Positions 27,637 through 35,821 of a stretch of 55,776 nucleotides of DNA are shown here, one piece after another; within the stretch, counting starts at the first letter, position 1; every line of letters begins with the position of its first letter. Position numbers and translations under genes: made by a program. The stretch is taken from positions 1 through 55,776 of the forward strand of contig JAPOVI010000151.1 in NCBI GenBank assembly GCA_026708265.1, given 5' to 3'. This DNA comes from Acidobacteriota bacterium (GTDB taxonomy: Bacteria > Acidobacteriota > Vicinamibacteria > Vicinamibacterales > UBA8438). The notes beneath the pieces were generated by a model. The model did no database searches and had not been told where the DNA came from. It was given only the letters and a program-made list of their open reading frames with translations.

Positions 27637-27894
27637 CTAATCCCCATCGGGCTTGCCGTCGTAGAAGTCCGGCGCGTCGAATGGGGTCAACCCGCCGAGG
27701 AGGCTGACCTCCCGGGCGTGCCTCCTCCTGCGCCTCCGTCCCGGCCTGCGTTTGCGCCGCTCCCGGTGCGGCCGCGGGCCGCTACCCGCCGGCACCCACG
27801 GCGCAAGCAGCTTCCAGAGCCGTCGCAGTCCCCACGTTCTGCGGAGGATGCCCCGCGCCTGTCCTTCGTCCTCACCGCTCGTGCCGGCAGTCAT
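27637..27894 (-). CDS. small, strongly basic hypothetical protein
   Basis: An 85-residue ORF whose ATG (27894-27892) overlaps the TGA of the upstream TPR gene as ATGA, the best evidence that it is translated. The middle is an arginine-rich stretch (about residues 50-70) and the tail is acidic (FDAPDFYDGKPDGD). There is no signal peptide or known domain. It ends 15 bp before the start of the next gene on the strand, which supports a single operon 29609-26941. It could still be a fortuitous ORF. Confidence 0.5.
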   Translation of the reverse strand: MTAGTSGEDEGQARGILRRTWGLRRLWKLLAPWVPAGSGPRPHRERRKRRPGRRRRRRHAREVSLLGGLTPFDAPDFYDGKPDGD

Positions 27895-29609
27895 GGGGGC
27901 GCAGGGGCATCGAGCAACCCGGGCTCCACGCGGGGGCCGGGCCGGTGGTCCGGGTCGTCGTCCCGCCACGGGGTGCGGCACGGCCGGCTGCGTGCGTACA
28001 GCGCCAGGTTGTCCGCCATCTGTTGCGCGACGTCGGAGCGGCCGGCGCGCGCCGTTGCCGACATCGCCAGCCGCTGCCAGTCCATCGCGAGCTCGAAGTG
28101 ACCCAGCTCCGCCAGCGCCATCGCCATGGTCTCGAAGACGGCCGGGTGCTTCTCCTCCTCCGGCAGCGCTTCCACCAGCGACCAGGCGCGTGCGCCGTCG
28201 CGCACCCGATCGTCGGGCGCGGCGGCAAGCAGCCGCGCCAGGGCGTGCCGGAACATCGACAGGTCGGGGCGGACCATCGTCGCCTCGGTCAGGCGGTCCC
28301 GGGCCTCCGCGTAGCGCTCGAGACGCACGAGCGCCATCGCCTCACCGAAGCGCGCTCCCACATCCGCCGGCTGGAGCGCGATTGCCTCCCGGTAGTGCGC
28401 CAGGGCCTCGTCGAGCCGGTCCGTGCGGCGCAGCGCGTCGCCCAGCCTGAGATGCGCCGCGACGTAGGTCGGGTCCTCCGTCGCGGCCGCCCGGAACCGC
28501 GCGATCGCCTCCTCGTCGCGACCACTGCGCTCGAGCAGGTGGCCCAGGCCGTAGTGGGCTTCCCGGAGCCCCGGATCGAGACGCAGTGCCTCCTCGTACT
28601 GCTCCGCGGCCGCGCGCGCTTCGCCGCGCTGCTCCAGCGCCGTGCCGAGGTTGACGCGCGTAGCCGCGTCGCCCGGCTCCGCGTCCACCGCCCGCCGGAG
28701 GTTCTCCACCGCCTCCGGCCAGTTGCCGGCCGCGGCGGCGTCCGACCCGCGGTCGCGGTAGAACTGCGGGGTGCGCACCATGCCGCGGAGCGCCGCCATC
28801 AGCGGGTCCGGCAGCGTGAAGGCGACGCTGGTCGTCTCCCCGCCGCTCCCGCGAGTGCCGCGACGCTCGAAGTGGTGCGTGGCGCGGTCGAGGTCGCCCA
28901 GCCCGCGGTAGGCCAGCGCGAGCGGATAGTGGATCGCGGTCGCCTCGGGATCCAGCGCCGATGCCGCCGTCAACTGCTCCACCGCGCGCGCGTAGTCCTG
29001 CTGCGCGAGGGCCGCCCAGCCCAGCTCGAACCGTACCGCCGGCTCGTTCGGCTCGAGGGCCAGGGCTTCGCCCAGACGCGTCTCGGCGGTCGCCGGCTGC
29101 GCCAGGTCGAGGTAGACGCGGCCGAGCCAGACGAGCGTGGCGAGGTCGTTGGGGCGAAGCTGACGCGCCCGCTCGAAGCTCTCGGCCGCCCCCGAAGGAT
29201 CGCCGGCGTCCTTCAGGACGTGCCCGAGGTAGTAGGGCCAACGGAAGTCGTCGGACGCGAGTTGCTGGGCGTTGCGATAGCAGGGCGCTGCTTCGTCGGT
29301 GAACCGCGTCGCCGCCAGCAGCATGCCCAGCTCGCCGAAGGCATCGGCGCGCTGCCGCGGCGCGACGTCGCCGCGGGCCTCGACCGCCGTTAGCGACGCG
29401 AAGGACTCCTGGAGCTGCTGCTGAACGGACGGGTGCAGACGGCTCACGTCGGGCAACGCGACCGGCGACAGCGGGGGCACGCCGGGCGCCCCCTGCTGCC
29501 CCGCCGCGCGTGCGGATGCGGCGGCCCCGTGCACGAGCACGGAGGCGGCAATCAGGACCCGGAAAGCCCCTGCGACCCAGCCCCCCCGCACCGTTGCCCG
29601 CGACCTCAT
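27891..29609 (-). CDS. exported TPR-repeat protein, paralogue of the TPR lipoprotein at 5245-6882
   Basis: A 572-residue protein from ATG 29609; a GTG at 29621 is also in frame but lies too close to the purine-rich site. The signal peptide ends ASARAAGQ. Nearly the whole mature chain is TPR: LGHVLKDAGDPSGAAESFERARQ, LGTALEQRGEARAAAEQYEEAL and GLGHLLERSGRDEEAIARFR show the periodic pattern. Near the C-terminus ALARLLAAAPDDRVRD is identical to the TPR lipoprotein at 5245-6882, and the order of repeats is alike. It starts 69 bp after an FG-GAP/ASPIC gene on the same strand, repeating the pairing at 5-9 kb. Probably a periplasmic scaffold working with that propeller. Confidence 0.85.
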   Translation of the reverse strand: MRSRATVRGGWVAGAFRVLIAASVLVHGAAASARAAGQQGAPGVPPLSPVALPDVSRLHPSVQQQLQESFASLTAVEARGDVAPRQRADAFGELGMLLAATRFTDEAAPCYRNAQQLASDDFRWPYYLGHVLKDAGDPSGAAESFERARQLRPNDLATLVWLGRVYLDLAQPATAETRLGEALALEPNEPAVRFELGWAALAQQDYARAVEQLTAASALDPEATAIHYPLALAYRGLGDLDRATHHFERRGTRGSGGETTSVAFTLPDPLMAALRGMVRTPQFYRDRGSDAAAAGNWPEAVENLRRAVDAEPGDAATRVNLGTALEQRGEARAAAEQYEEALRLDPGLREAHYGLGHLLERSGRDEEAIARFRAAATEDPTYVAAHLRLGDALRRTDRLDEALAHYREAIALQPADVGARFGEAMALVRLERYAEARDRLTEATMVRPDLSMFRHALARLLAAAPDDRVRDGARAWSLVEALPEEEKHPAVFETMAMALAELGHFELAMDWQRLAMSATARAGRSDVAQQMADNLALYARSRPCRTPWRDDDPDHRPGPRVEPGLLDAPAPP

Positions 29610-29678
29610 CCCGCCATCCACCCTTCCCCTGCATCTTCACCGGCGCCCTCCGCCGGCGTCAACCGATCGACCCCGAGG

Positions 29679-31934
29679 CTACTGCAGGTCGAGAGGCCGG
29701 ACCGGCACGGGCTCCACCGCAGCCTCGCCCTCACGGACGAGGAGCACGCGATTGAGCGGCACTGCGCGATGCGTGTCGCGACGCCCGCTGCCCGGCCAGA
29801 CGACCGTCAGCTCTCGAATCCTCGTCGCGTCGCCCAGCCCGATCTCCTGCTGCAGCGTCGAGGCGCCGAAGCTCCCGCCGCTCCCGGCCGTGGCGTGAAT
29901 CACCCGCTCGCCGCCGGGCGTCTCCACGGCGACCGTGATGCGCGCACCGATGCCGAGGCGGTTGGACGCGGTGCCGAACAGCCGCAACGTGATCCACGCA
30001 TGGTCGTGGCCGGGGTTCAGCAGCAGCACGTTCTGAGAGAGGTCGCCCTCGAACGCGCCCCCCAGGACCATGAACACGTCCTGGTCGCCGTCGTCGTCGA
30101 TGTCCCCGAACGAAACCCCGTGCCCCTTCTGGACGTGCCCGAAACCGCCCGCCGTCGTCACCTCCTCGAAGCGTGCGCCTCCGGCGTTGCGGAACACCCG
30201 ATTCGGGACGAGCATCTCCAGGTACGGCGAGCCCGTGCCCAGGTAGACGTCGAGGAACCCGTCGTTGTCCAGGTCGCCGTAGTTGCTGCCCATCGTGGGC
30301 ATGCTCCTCGCGAGGCCCACGGCTGCGGTGACGTCCGCGAACGTGCCGTCGCCCCGGTTGCGGTACAGGACCGGATGCCCCGCCGGGCGGCGCTCCCCGA
30401 GATACTCGGCCACGATGTCGCCCACGGCGTCGCGAAAGCCGGCCACGTAGAGGTCGAGCCATCCGTCGTTGTCGTAATCGAAGAACCACGTCGGGAAACT
30501 GTTCAGGGGCGCCTCGACCCCGGCGGCAGCGGTGACCTCGCGGAACCTCCACTGCCCGCCCGGCGACGGCCCCTCGTTGCGGAACAGGTGGTTCGGCTCC
30601 TCGAGGCGCGAAACGTAGAGGTCGAGCCGGCCGTCGTTGTCGTAGTCGCCCCAGGCCACGCCCTTGACGAAGCCCACCACCTGGACCCCCGCCAGATAGG
30701 CAACGTCGCTGAACGTCCCGTCCCCGTCGTTGCGGAACAGTTGCGAAGGATACGAATACGCCAGGCTGAGCTCCGACTCGTTGCCGACGAAGAGATCGAC
30801 GTCACCGTCGTTGTCGTAGTCACCCCAGGCCGCCGTCTGGGTCGGAGCTCCCCGCAACAGACCGGCCGCCTCGGTCACGTCCGTGAACGACCCGTCGCCG
30901 TTGCTCCGGAGCAGCGAGTTCGGATGGGGCCGATTCGACCACGCGCCTCTGAGGACCAGGACGTCGGCATGGCCGTCGTTGTCGTAGTCGGCGGGGACGA
31001 GATTCAGGCCACCGACGATCCCCTCCAGGCCGGCCTCGATCGTCGTTTCGTCGAAGCTGCCGTCTCCGTTGTTCCGGAAGACCCGGAGCTGGTCCCGGAG
31101 TCCCGACGACGACGCCATGAGATCGAGATCGCCGTCGCCGTCGAAGTCCTCCATCACGCTGCCGCCCGAGCGACCCACGGCGTCGAGACCGAGCTTCGGT
31201 GCGACGTCCACGAAGCGGGCGATTCCGGTGCTCGACCCGAACGCCGAACGGGGGATCCGCCACGCCGGCGGCACGCCGTCGGGGTACGCGCCCGCCCACA
31301 TGTGCCCGAGGTTGAGCACCCATCGGGCGACCAGGTCCGCCGGGTCGTCCTCGGCCATCCGCTCGTACAGCGCGATGGCCCTCCGCGTACTGTCCGGATC
31401 CGGGGGCGCGGCCGCCGCATCGACCGGCATCACACAGCGTGCAGCCGGGCGCGGAGGGAAGCAGTTGTCGCGCTGGGCTCGCTGCAGGTGCGCGATGCCG
31501 CGCGAGCGGAGCATGGAGTCGCGGAACCCGACCGGGAGGTCGCTCGGTGGATCGGCGCCGGTCCGGAGAAGCTGGTGAAGTTGTTCGAACCCGTCGACCG
31601 CCTCCGCCGTGCGCCCCGCGTTGAGCAGCTCCGTAGCGACCGCGCCCCGGTAGACCAGCTGCTCGGCCCTGCCGGTGGGCGAAGGCAGCCCGCGCAGCAC
31701 CTCCAGCCGCGAGGCGTTGGCGTAGATGTTGTCGAGGCGCGAATCCCGGACCGCCGCCACCGCCTCGAGGCGCTCCGCCATCCTCGCGTTGCTCGCGGGA
31801 CGGGACGGAGTCGGCGGCTCCTGCGCCGCGACCGGCGCGCAGACGACCAGCGCCAACAGGACGGCCCTCGCCCGGACCGTGCACGGCCGACGGCGGGTGG
31901 CGAAGGAAGCCGGTCGGCTATCGCGGGTCGTCAT
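29679..31934 (-). CDS. FG-GAP / ASPIC-UnbV (CRTAC1-like) exported protein, paralogue 2
   Basis: A 751-residue protein from ATG 31934. The signal segment is AVLLALVVCAPVAAQEP; helical TPR-like residues follow at about 45-215, then FG-GAP blades with calcium loops (EDFDGDGDLD, ADYDNDGHAD, GDYDNDGRLD, FDYDNDGWLD, GDLDNDGFLD), then ASPIC/UnbV ending in VVWPGSGRRDTHR. It matches the protein at 21781-24015 end to end, sharing blocks such as SFPTWFFDYDNDGWLDL, GFGHLQKGH/GFGHVQKGH and GSFGASTLQQEIGLG. The two copies are now separated by the SCO1 fusion and the TPR operon. It probably heads the operon that continues with the TPR protein. Confidence 0.88.
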   Translation of the reverse strand: MTTRDSRPASFATRRRPCTVRARAVLLALVVCAPVAAQEPPTPSRPASNARMAERLEAVAAVRDSRLDNIYANASRLEVLRGLPSPTGRAEQLVYRGAVATELLNAGRTAEAVDGFEQLHQLLRTGADPPSDLPVGFRDSMLRSRGIAHLQRAQRDNCFPPRPAARCVMPVDAAAAPPDPDSTRRAIALYERMAEDDPADLVARWVLNLGHMWAGAYPDGVPPAWRIPRSAFGSSTGIARFVDVAPKLGLDAVGRSGGSVMEDFDGDGDLDLMASSSGLRDQLRVFRNNGDGSFDETTIEAGLEGIVGGLNLVPADYDNDGHADVLVLRGAWSNRPHPNSLLRSNGDGSFTDVTEAAGLLRGAPTQTAAWGDYDNDGDVDLFVGNESELSLAYSYPSQLFRNDGDGTFSDVAYLAGVQVVGFVKGVAWGDYDNDGRLDLYVSRLEEPNHLFRNEGPSPGGQWRFREVTAAAGVEAPLNSFPTWFFDYDNDGWLDLYVAGFRDAVGDIVAEYLGERRPAGHPVLYRNRGDGTFADVTAAVGLARSMPTMGSNYGDLDNDGFLDVYLGTGSPYLEMLVPNRVFRNAGGARFEEVTTAGGFGHVQKGHGVSFGDIDDDGDQDVFMVLGGAFEGDLSQNVLLLNPGHDHAWITLRLFGTASNRLGIGARITVAVETPGGERVIHATAGSGGSFGASTLQQEIGLGDATRIRELTVVWPGSGRRDTHRAVPLNRVLLVREGEAAVEPVPVRPLDLQ

Positions 31935-32072
31935 GAGCGGCTACGTCCTCATCACCGCCGGAGCCAGGGAAGGCCCTGGCCGTACCGGCGGATGCCGCGG
32001 GGAGAACGCCCGGGTGACTTGGCGCCGGCGCCCGACGCCGGGCCCCGAGCACCCGATTCGTCCCCGTCGGCG

Positions 32073-32579
32073 TCAGTTCCCGGCGATCTGCGCCAGCACG
32101 CTCGGAGAGAACTCGAAAGTGACGCGCAGGGCGCCGTAGTAGACGTGAATCGGCCTTCGAGGGTCGAAGTGCGTCGCGCCGACGATGATGCCCCGAATGT
32201 CGTCCCCCGCGGACAGGCGAGCGCCCGGCGCGAAGTTGGCGATGTCGACGGTCCGCGCCTCAAGCTCCTCCGCCCCCTGCTGGACGCGAAAATCGGTGCT
32301 CAGCTCGATGTCGTCGTTCGCGGCGCCCTCCACGTAGAACATCGTCGCGTTGCGCGCCTGCGCGCGGAGCGAGTACTTGAGCGGCGCATCGAACAGGGCG
32401 TCGGTCGTCAGATCGTTGAGGTGGACGATCACGAACCGGACCCCGAAACCGCTCGCGGTCCTCCCGAAGTCCGCCGTCAGCCGCTCCAGGTCGACCGCCC
32501 CCGCATCCTGCCCCTGACCGGCGGCGCGAGGCGCGCTCATCAGCAGGAGCATGACCGGAACGAGCGCCAGCGCCTTCAT
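32073..32579 (-). CDS. small secreted protein of unknown function
   Basis: A 168-residue protein. The start MKALALVPVMLLLMSAPRAAGQ gives a clear signal peptide; the frame extends 27 codons further upstream but that part is Arg/Gly-rich and unlikely to be coding. The mature part is mixed alpha/beta (FGVRFVIVHLNDLTTDALF, IHVYYGALRVTFEFSPSVL), with no cysteine and no motif I recognise. It lies between the VWFA-related gene (83 bp upstream) and the FG-GAP/ASPIC gene, all on the minus strand. Its end resembles that of the unknown protein at 26941-27621. Confidence 0.7.
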   Translation of the reverse strand: MKALALVPVMLLLMSAPRAAGQGQDAGAVDLERLTADFGRTASGFGVRFVIVHLNDLTTDALFDAPLKYSLRAQARNATMFYVEGAANDDIELSTDFRVQQGAEELEARTVDIANFAPGARLSAGDDIRGIIVGATHFDPRRPIHVYYGALRVTFEFSPSVLAQIAGN

Positions 32580-32662
32580 GGGCCCCGGGCCCCTCGTGCG
32601 TGAACGGACCCCCGAGCCGCGGCCTGACTCGCGACCGGCACGGCCCGCTCGGAGAAGCATGA

Positions 32663-34612
32663 CTACGGCGACCCGGTTATCCGGAACGGGCGATGGAGTC
32701 GAGCCACCTCGTCGGAGGCACGCATGACCCGGGCGCGAGCGACGTACCGACCCGGCGGGAGGTGGTCCACCGCCACCTGGGCGGATACGAAACGGCGAGG
32801 GGTATCGGTGGAACCGCCGAGGATGGCGTCGGCGGACGCTCGCGCCGGGCCGGATTCGTCGTCGGCCACCTCGACCACGACGCGCGCCTGATCGAACGTC
32901 GACGAGCCGTCGGCGTACAGCTCCGTGTACGCGAGCAGCCAGCCGCTCGACACCCGCGCTTCGACCGGGGTCTGAAACTCACCCGGCGTGGAGGGTCGCT
33001 CGGCCAGGGTCAGATCGCCGACGGCGAGCGGTGCATTCGACCGCCGCTCGGCCCGGAACGGATGGTGCACGCTGCCCCGCTGCCCCGCGCCGTCGACCAC
33101 GGCGATCCGCAGCGTATAGTCGCCCGGGCCGACCATCATCGGGGCGGTGTACCTGCGCACCGGTCCGGCCGGCGTCACGGCCAGCGCGGCGGCGATGCTG
33201 CGCTTGCCGGTCGACACGACCGTTCCCTCCGGGTCGCGCAGGGCGAAGGCGACGGTCAGGTCCGACGCGATTTCCACCTCTCCCCCGACCTCCGCCGCGA
33301 CCATGACCCGCACCGAGCCGTCGTCGGCTCCTCGATAGGCGTAGGTCGCGACCCGCACCGGCAGGTCCGTCGTGACCACGGGAGAGCGCAGCATCCGCGC
33401 GAGGCTCTCGTCGACGCTCACGTCCGTGTCCGCGGCGAAGCTCACCTCCCGGCGCGCACGCACGCGCGCCCCCTCGCGCCGCACCGACACGTCGATCCCG
33501 CGCCGCTCCTCGTCCCGGTCCTCGGGACGCGCCTCCACGCCCAGCAGGTAGTAGCCCGACAGCTCCCGCTCCAGGCGTTCGAAAATCGGCCCGGGGTTGT
33601 AGTGGGCGCGCATGAGCTCCCCGCGGGCGATCGCGGTGACCGCCTGCAGGCCGGCCTCCCGCATGCGGTCATCCTCCTGCGGCGAGGGCGGCGACGTCTG
33701 TTCGCTCGTATCGATCTGCGGCGCGTCGACCTTGAGCGCGTACACCGTCGTGCGGGAGGCGGCGGCCAGCTCCTCGATCTCGGCGAGGAACGCCTGCTCG
33801 CGGCCGAGCACGAGTCCGCCGGCGATCCACACCAGGGCCTTGGGCCCCTCGTAGTCGCTGAGCGCCCGCAGGATGGCCTCGAGCCCGCGACGCGTGTTCA
33901 GGGCGTGGAACCGCTCCTCCTCCACGATGGACCGGGCTTCTATGAACACCCGGTTGGCGCAGCCGAAGTCCCGGTCGAGGAGCTCTCCGCACTCCCGCGT
34001 GGTCACGACCTCCTGCATGTCCGTGTCGCGGTACTCGCTGATCTGGTACGCCTCGAAGAGGCCCATGTTGAGATTGCGGCGCACCCGCGACCCACGGCCC
34101 GCCATGCCGGCCACCTCCTCCCGGACGCGGTCGAGGTCCGACGTGAAGTCGATGTACTGGCCGGTCGGCAGCGCCATGAGCGCGACCCGGTCGAGGGGCG
34201 TCAACTGGTCGACGAAGTCGCCGGCGGCCCGCATCACGTGGCGGCCCTCCCCGAACAGGATGCTCTCCTCGTCGACCGCGATCACGATCAGCCGGCCGCG
34301 CCGCTGCTCGGTGTTCGTCGTGAAGAAGAACTGCTGCGACTCGAGTGGCGGCGGGAGGCTCTCCTGCGGCGGCCGCAGCCAGATGAACTGCGCCTGCACT
34401 ACGCGGCGTTCATCCCCGTCGACGCGGACGGTGAACTCGGACGCGTCGACGTCCGGGATCGGACGCCCGTCGCCGTCGATGACGGTGACGTCGACCTCGA
34501 TGACGTCGACGCCGCTCCGGAACGTCGGCCGCTGCGGAGGCTCCTGTGCCGAGACCGCGACCGTGGCGAGGACGAACAACAGACCGGTCCAGACGAGCTT
34601 TGGACGGCGCAT
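32663..34612 (-). CDS. VWFA-related exported protein of the acidobacterial type
   Basis: A 649-residue protein from ATG 34612, preceded by AAGGAGGAGGAC. The signal peptide ends AVSAQEP. The start of the mature chain, VDVIEVDVTVIDGDGRPIPDVDASEFTVRVDG, is the hallmark of the VWFA-related domain family that is expanded in Acidobacteria. A von Willebrand A-like core follows (RRGRLIVIAVDEESILFGEG in the place of the usual D-x-S-x-S MIDAS, then GPKALVWIAGGLVLG and SGYYLLGVEA). Because the MIDAS signature is not intact, metal-dependent ligand binding is doubtful. The last 200 residues are beta-rich. Likely a periplasmic or surface protein-interaction module; partner unknown. Confidence 0.85.
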   Translation of the reverse strand: MRRPKLVWTGLLFVLATVAVSAQEPPQRPTFRSGVDVIEVDVTVIDGDGRPIPDVDASEFTVRVDGDERRVVQAQFIWLRPPQESLPPPLESQQFFFTTNTEQRRGRLIVIAVDEESILFGEGRHVMRAAGDFVDQLTPLDRVALMALPTGQYIDFTSDLDRVREEVAGMAGRGSRVRRNLNMGLFEAYQISEYRDTDMQEVVTTRECGELLDRDFGCANRVFIEARSIVEEERFHALNTRRGLEAILRALSDYEGPKALVWIAGGLVLGREQAFLAEIEELAAASRTTVYALKVDAPQIDTSEQTSPPSPQEDDRMREAGLQAVTAIARGELMRAHYNPGPIFERLERELSGYYLLGVEARPEDRDEERRGIDVSVRREGARVRARREVSFAADTDVSVDESLARMLRSPVVTTDLPVRVATYAYRGADDGSVRVMVAAEVGGEVEIASDLTVAFALRDPEGTVVSTGKRSIAAALAVTPAGPVRRYTAPMMVGPGDYTLRIAVVDGAGQRGSVHHPFRAERRSNAPLAVGDLTLAERPSTPGEFQTPVEARVSSGWLLAYTELYADGSSTFDQARVVVEVADDESGPARASADAILGGSTDTPRRFVSAQVAVDHLPPGRYVARARVMRASDEVARLHRPFRITGSP

Positions 34613-34961
34613 GTCCTCCTCCTTGTTCCAGACCACTCTACCACCGACCGGGCGCGCCCTCACGTGCGCACCGGGAGTCTTCGCCGACGAGAAACCCGGC
34701 TCTCGCGTGTCGCATTGGCGCAACTCCCGGCCCTTCGAGACCCCGCCGAGGACGGAGATGGATACTGCCGTTCCAAACTCCGCCCCGCGCGCCGAGCCGT
34801 CTGTTCCGGCGTCATCGGCGGACTGGTCGGCAGCGCAACGCCTGCCCGTGTCCCGACCACTGACGCCGGCTTGCGCCCGGCCGGTGCGCGAGGCCGAGGC
34901 ACCCGCAACGCCCGGCGCGGTGCGGATGCCGGTCGAGACCGGGTGGGGCGCGATCGGTGCG
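34613..34961. other. 349-bp gap without a recognisable gene
   Basis: It holds a decayed copy F of the REP-like element (34653-34684). The rest is GC-rich, with ORFs that lack a start signal and look like noise. No terminator with a U-tract was seen between the two minus-strand genes it separates. Confidence 0.5.
34653..34684. repeat. REP-like element, copy F (decayed)
   Basis: CGCGCCC (34653-34659) and GGAGTCTTCGC (34674-34684; one base from the core) have the same 21-bp offset seen in copies B and C. The second half of the hairpin has decayed to GTGCGCA. Confidence 0.5.
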
Positions 34962-35684
34962 TCAGGCCGGCAGCGGCGGCATGCGCGGACCGGGCGTCGA
35001 GAACGTCATCTCGGTGATCGCCTTGACGCTCCGGTTGCCGTAGCGGAACGGGACGATCAACCGCAACGGCGCACCGTGCTGCGGCGGGATCGGCTCGTCG
35101 TTCATCAGCCAAGCGAGCATCACCTGCGGGTGGCGCAGCGTGGTCATCGGCTCGTCCGCGTAGAAGCGGTCGGAGGCGACGAAGCGGCAGTAGTGCACCT
35201 CCGGAATGAGGCCGAGCATGTCGGCCACGTCGCTGAAGCGCACGCCCGTCCACTTGACGACGCCCCGCGGATTGGGCGCTCCGCACTGCAGCAGGAACGT
35301 CCCGGACACGCGGGGCAGGGGCTCGAGGTCCTCGAAGCGGAGCGTGCCCGAGAGCCTTCCGAGGCCGCGGGTGTCGACGCGAATCCGAAGCTCCCGGTAG
35401 TCGAACTCGATCTGGGGCGTGCGGCGTCCCTCGGTCCGCCACAGCACCGGGTCGCTGATGGAGCCCGCGGCGCTCTCCGGATGCTCCGGGGCGGATCCGT
35501 CGGCGTTGAGCGGCAGCGGTGCCGGGAAGCCCTCGCGCAGGGGCCGCTCCACGAGTCGATCGGGCCAATCGTCCTGCCGGGCGGAGGCCGCCGCGGCCAG
35601 GCTCCGGGGGCCGAGCACCCCGAGCGTCATTCCCGCCACCGTCGACCCCGAAACGACCATCGCCCGTCGTCGCGACATCTTCAT
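34962..35684 (-). CDS. Tat-exported molybdopterin-dependent oxidoreductase, sulfite oxidase-like fold
   Basis: A 240-residue protein from ATG 35684 with purine-rich GGAAGGGGG upstream. The N-terminus MKMSRRRAMVVSGSTVAGM is a twin-arginine signal, as expected for a cofactor-loaded enzyme. The molybdopterin-binding fold shows the conserved ligand cysteine at C134 (FLLQCGAPNPRG), the substrate-pocket segment WTGVRFSDVADMLGL, and a PLRLIVPFRYGNRSVKAI block corresponding to the P-x-R-x-x-x-P motif of the family. It is shorter than sulfite oxidases and lacks a haem or dimerisation domain, closer to YedY/MsrP. No MsrQ-like haem partner is adjacent. The promoter is shared divergently with the NHL gene. 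Confidence 0.82.
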   Translation of the reverse strand: MKMSRRRAMVVSGSTVAGMTLGVLGPRSLAAAASARQDDWPDRLVERPLREGFPAPLPLNADGSAPEHPESAAGSISDPVLWRTEGRRTPQIEFDYRELRIRVDTRGLGRLSGTLRFEDLEPLPRVSGTFLLQCGAPNPRGVVKWTGVRFSDVADMLGLIPEVHYCRFVASDRFYADEPMTTLRHPQVMLAWLMNDEPIPPQHGAPLRLIVPFRYGNRSVKAITEMTFSTPGPRMPPLPA

Positions 35685-35734
35685 CGGTGCCCCCTTCCAG
35701 ACGCTCTCGATTCGCGCGGATGCTCCGTGCACCG

Positions 35735-35771
35735 ATTATACGCGGCGGCCTTCGCGGCCGTCGTCTATGCT
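35735..35771. promoter_or_regulatory. divergent promoter pair
   Basis: The minus strand carries TATAAT (35740-35735), about 50 bp before the oxidoreductase start. The plus strand carries TATGCT (35766-35771), about 50 bp before the NHL gene. The latter sits in CTATGCTA, which is also found before the EVE gene at 44862-44869. The -35 elements are poor. Confidence 0.4.
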
Positions 35772-35821
35772 AGGCACCGGCGTGGGACGGCCGCACGGTT
35801 CGCGCCGTCCGGGAGGGAGCG

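Noticed and set aside
34685-34961. ORFs on both strands in the gap between the VWFA-related and oxidoreductase genes
   Set aside because: They are low-complexity, lack ribosome-binding sites and show no domain motif.
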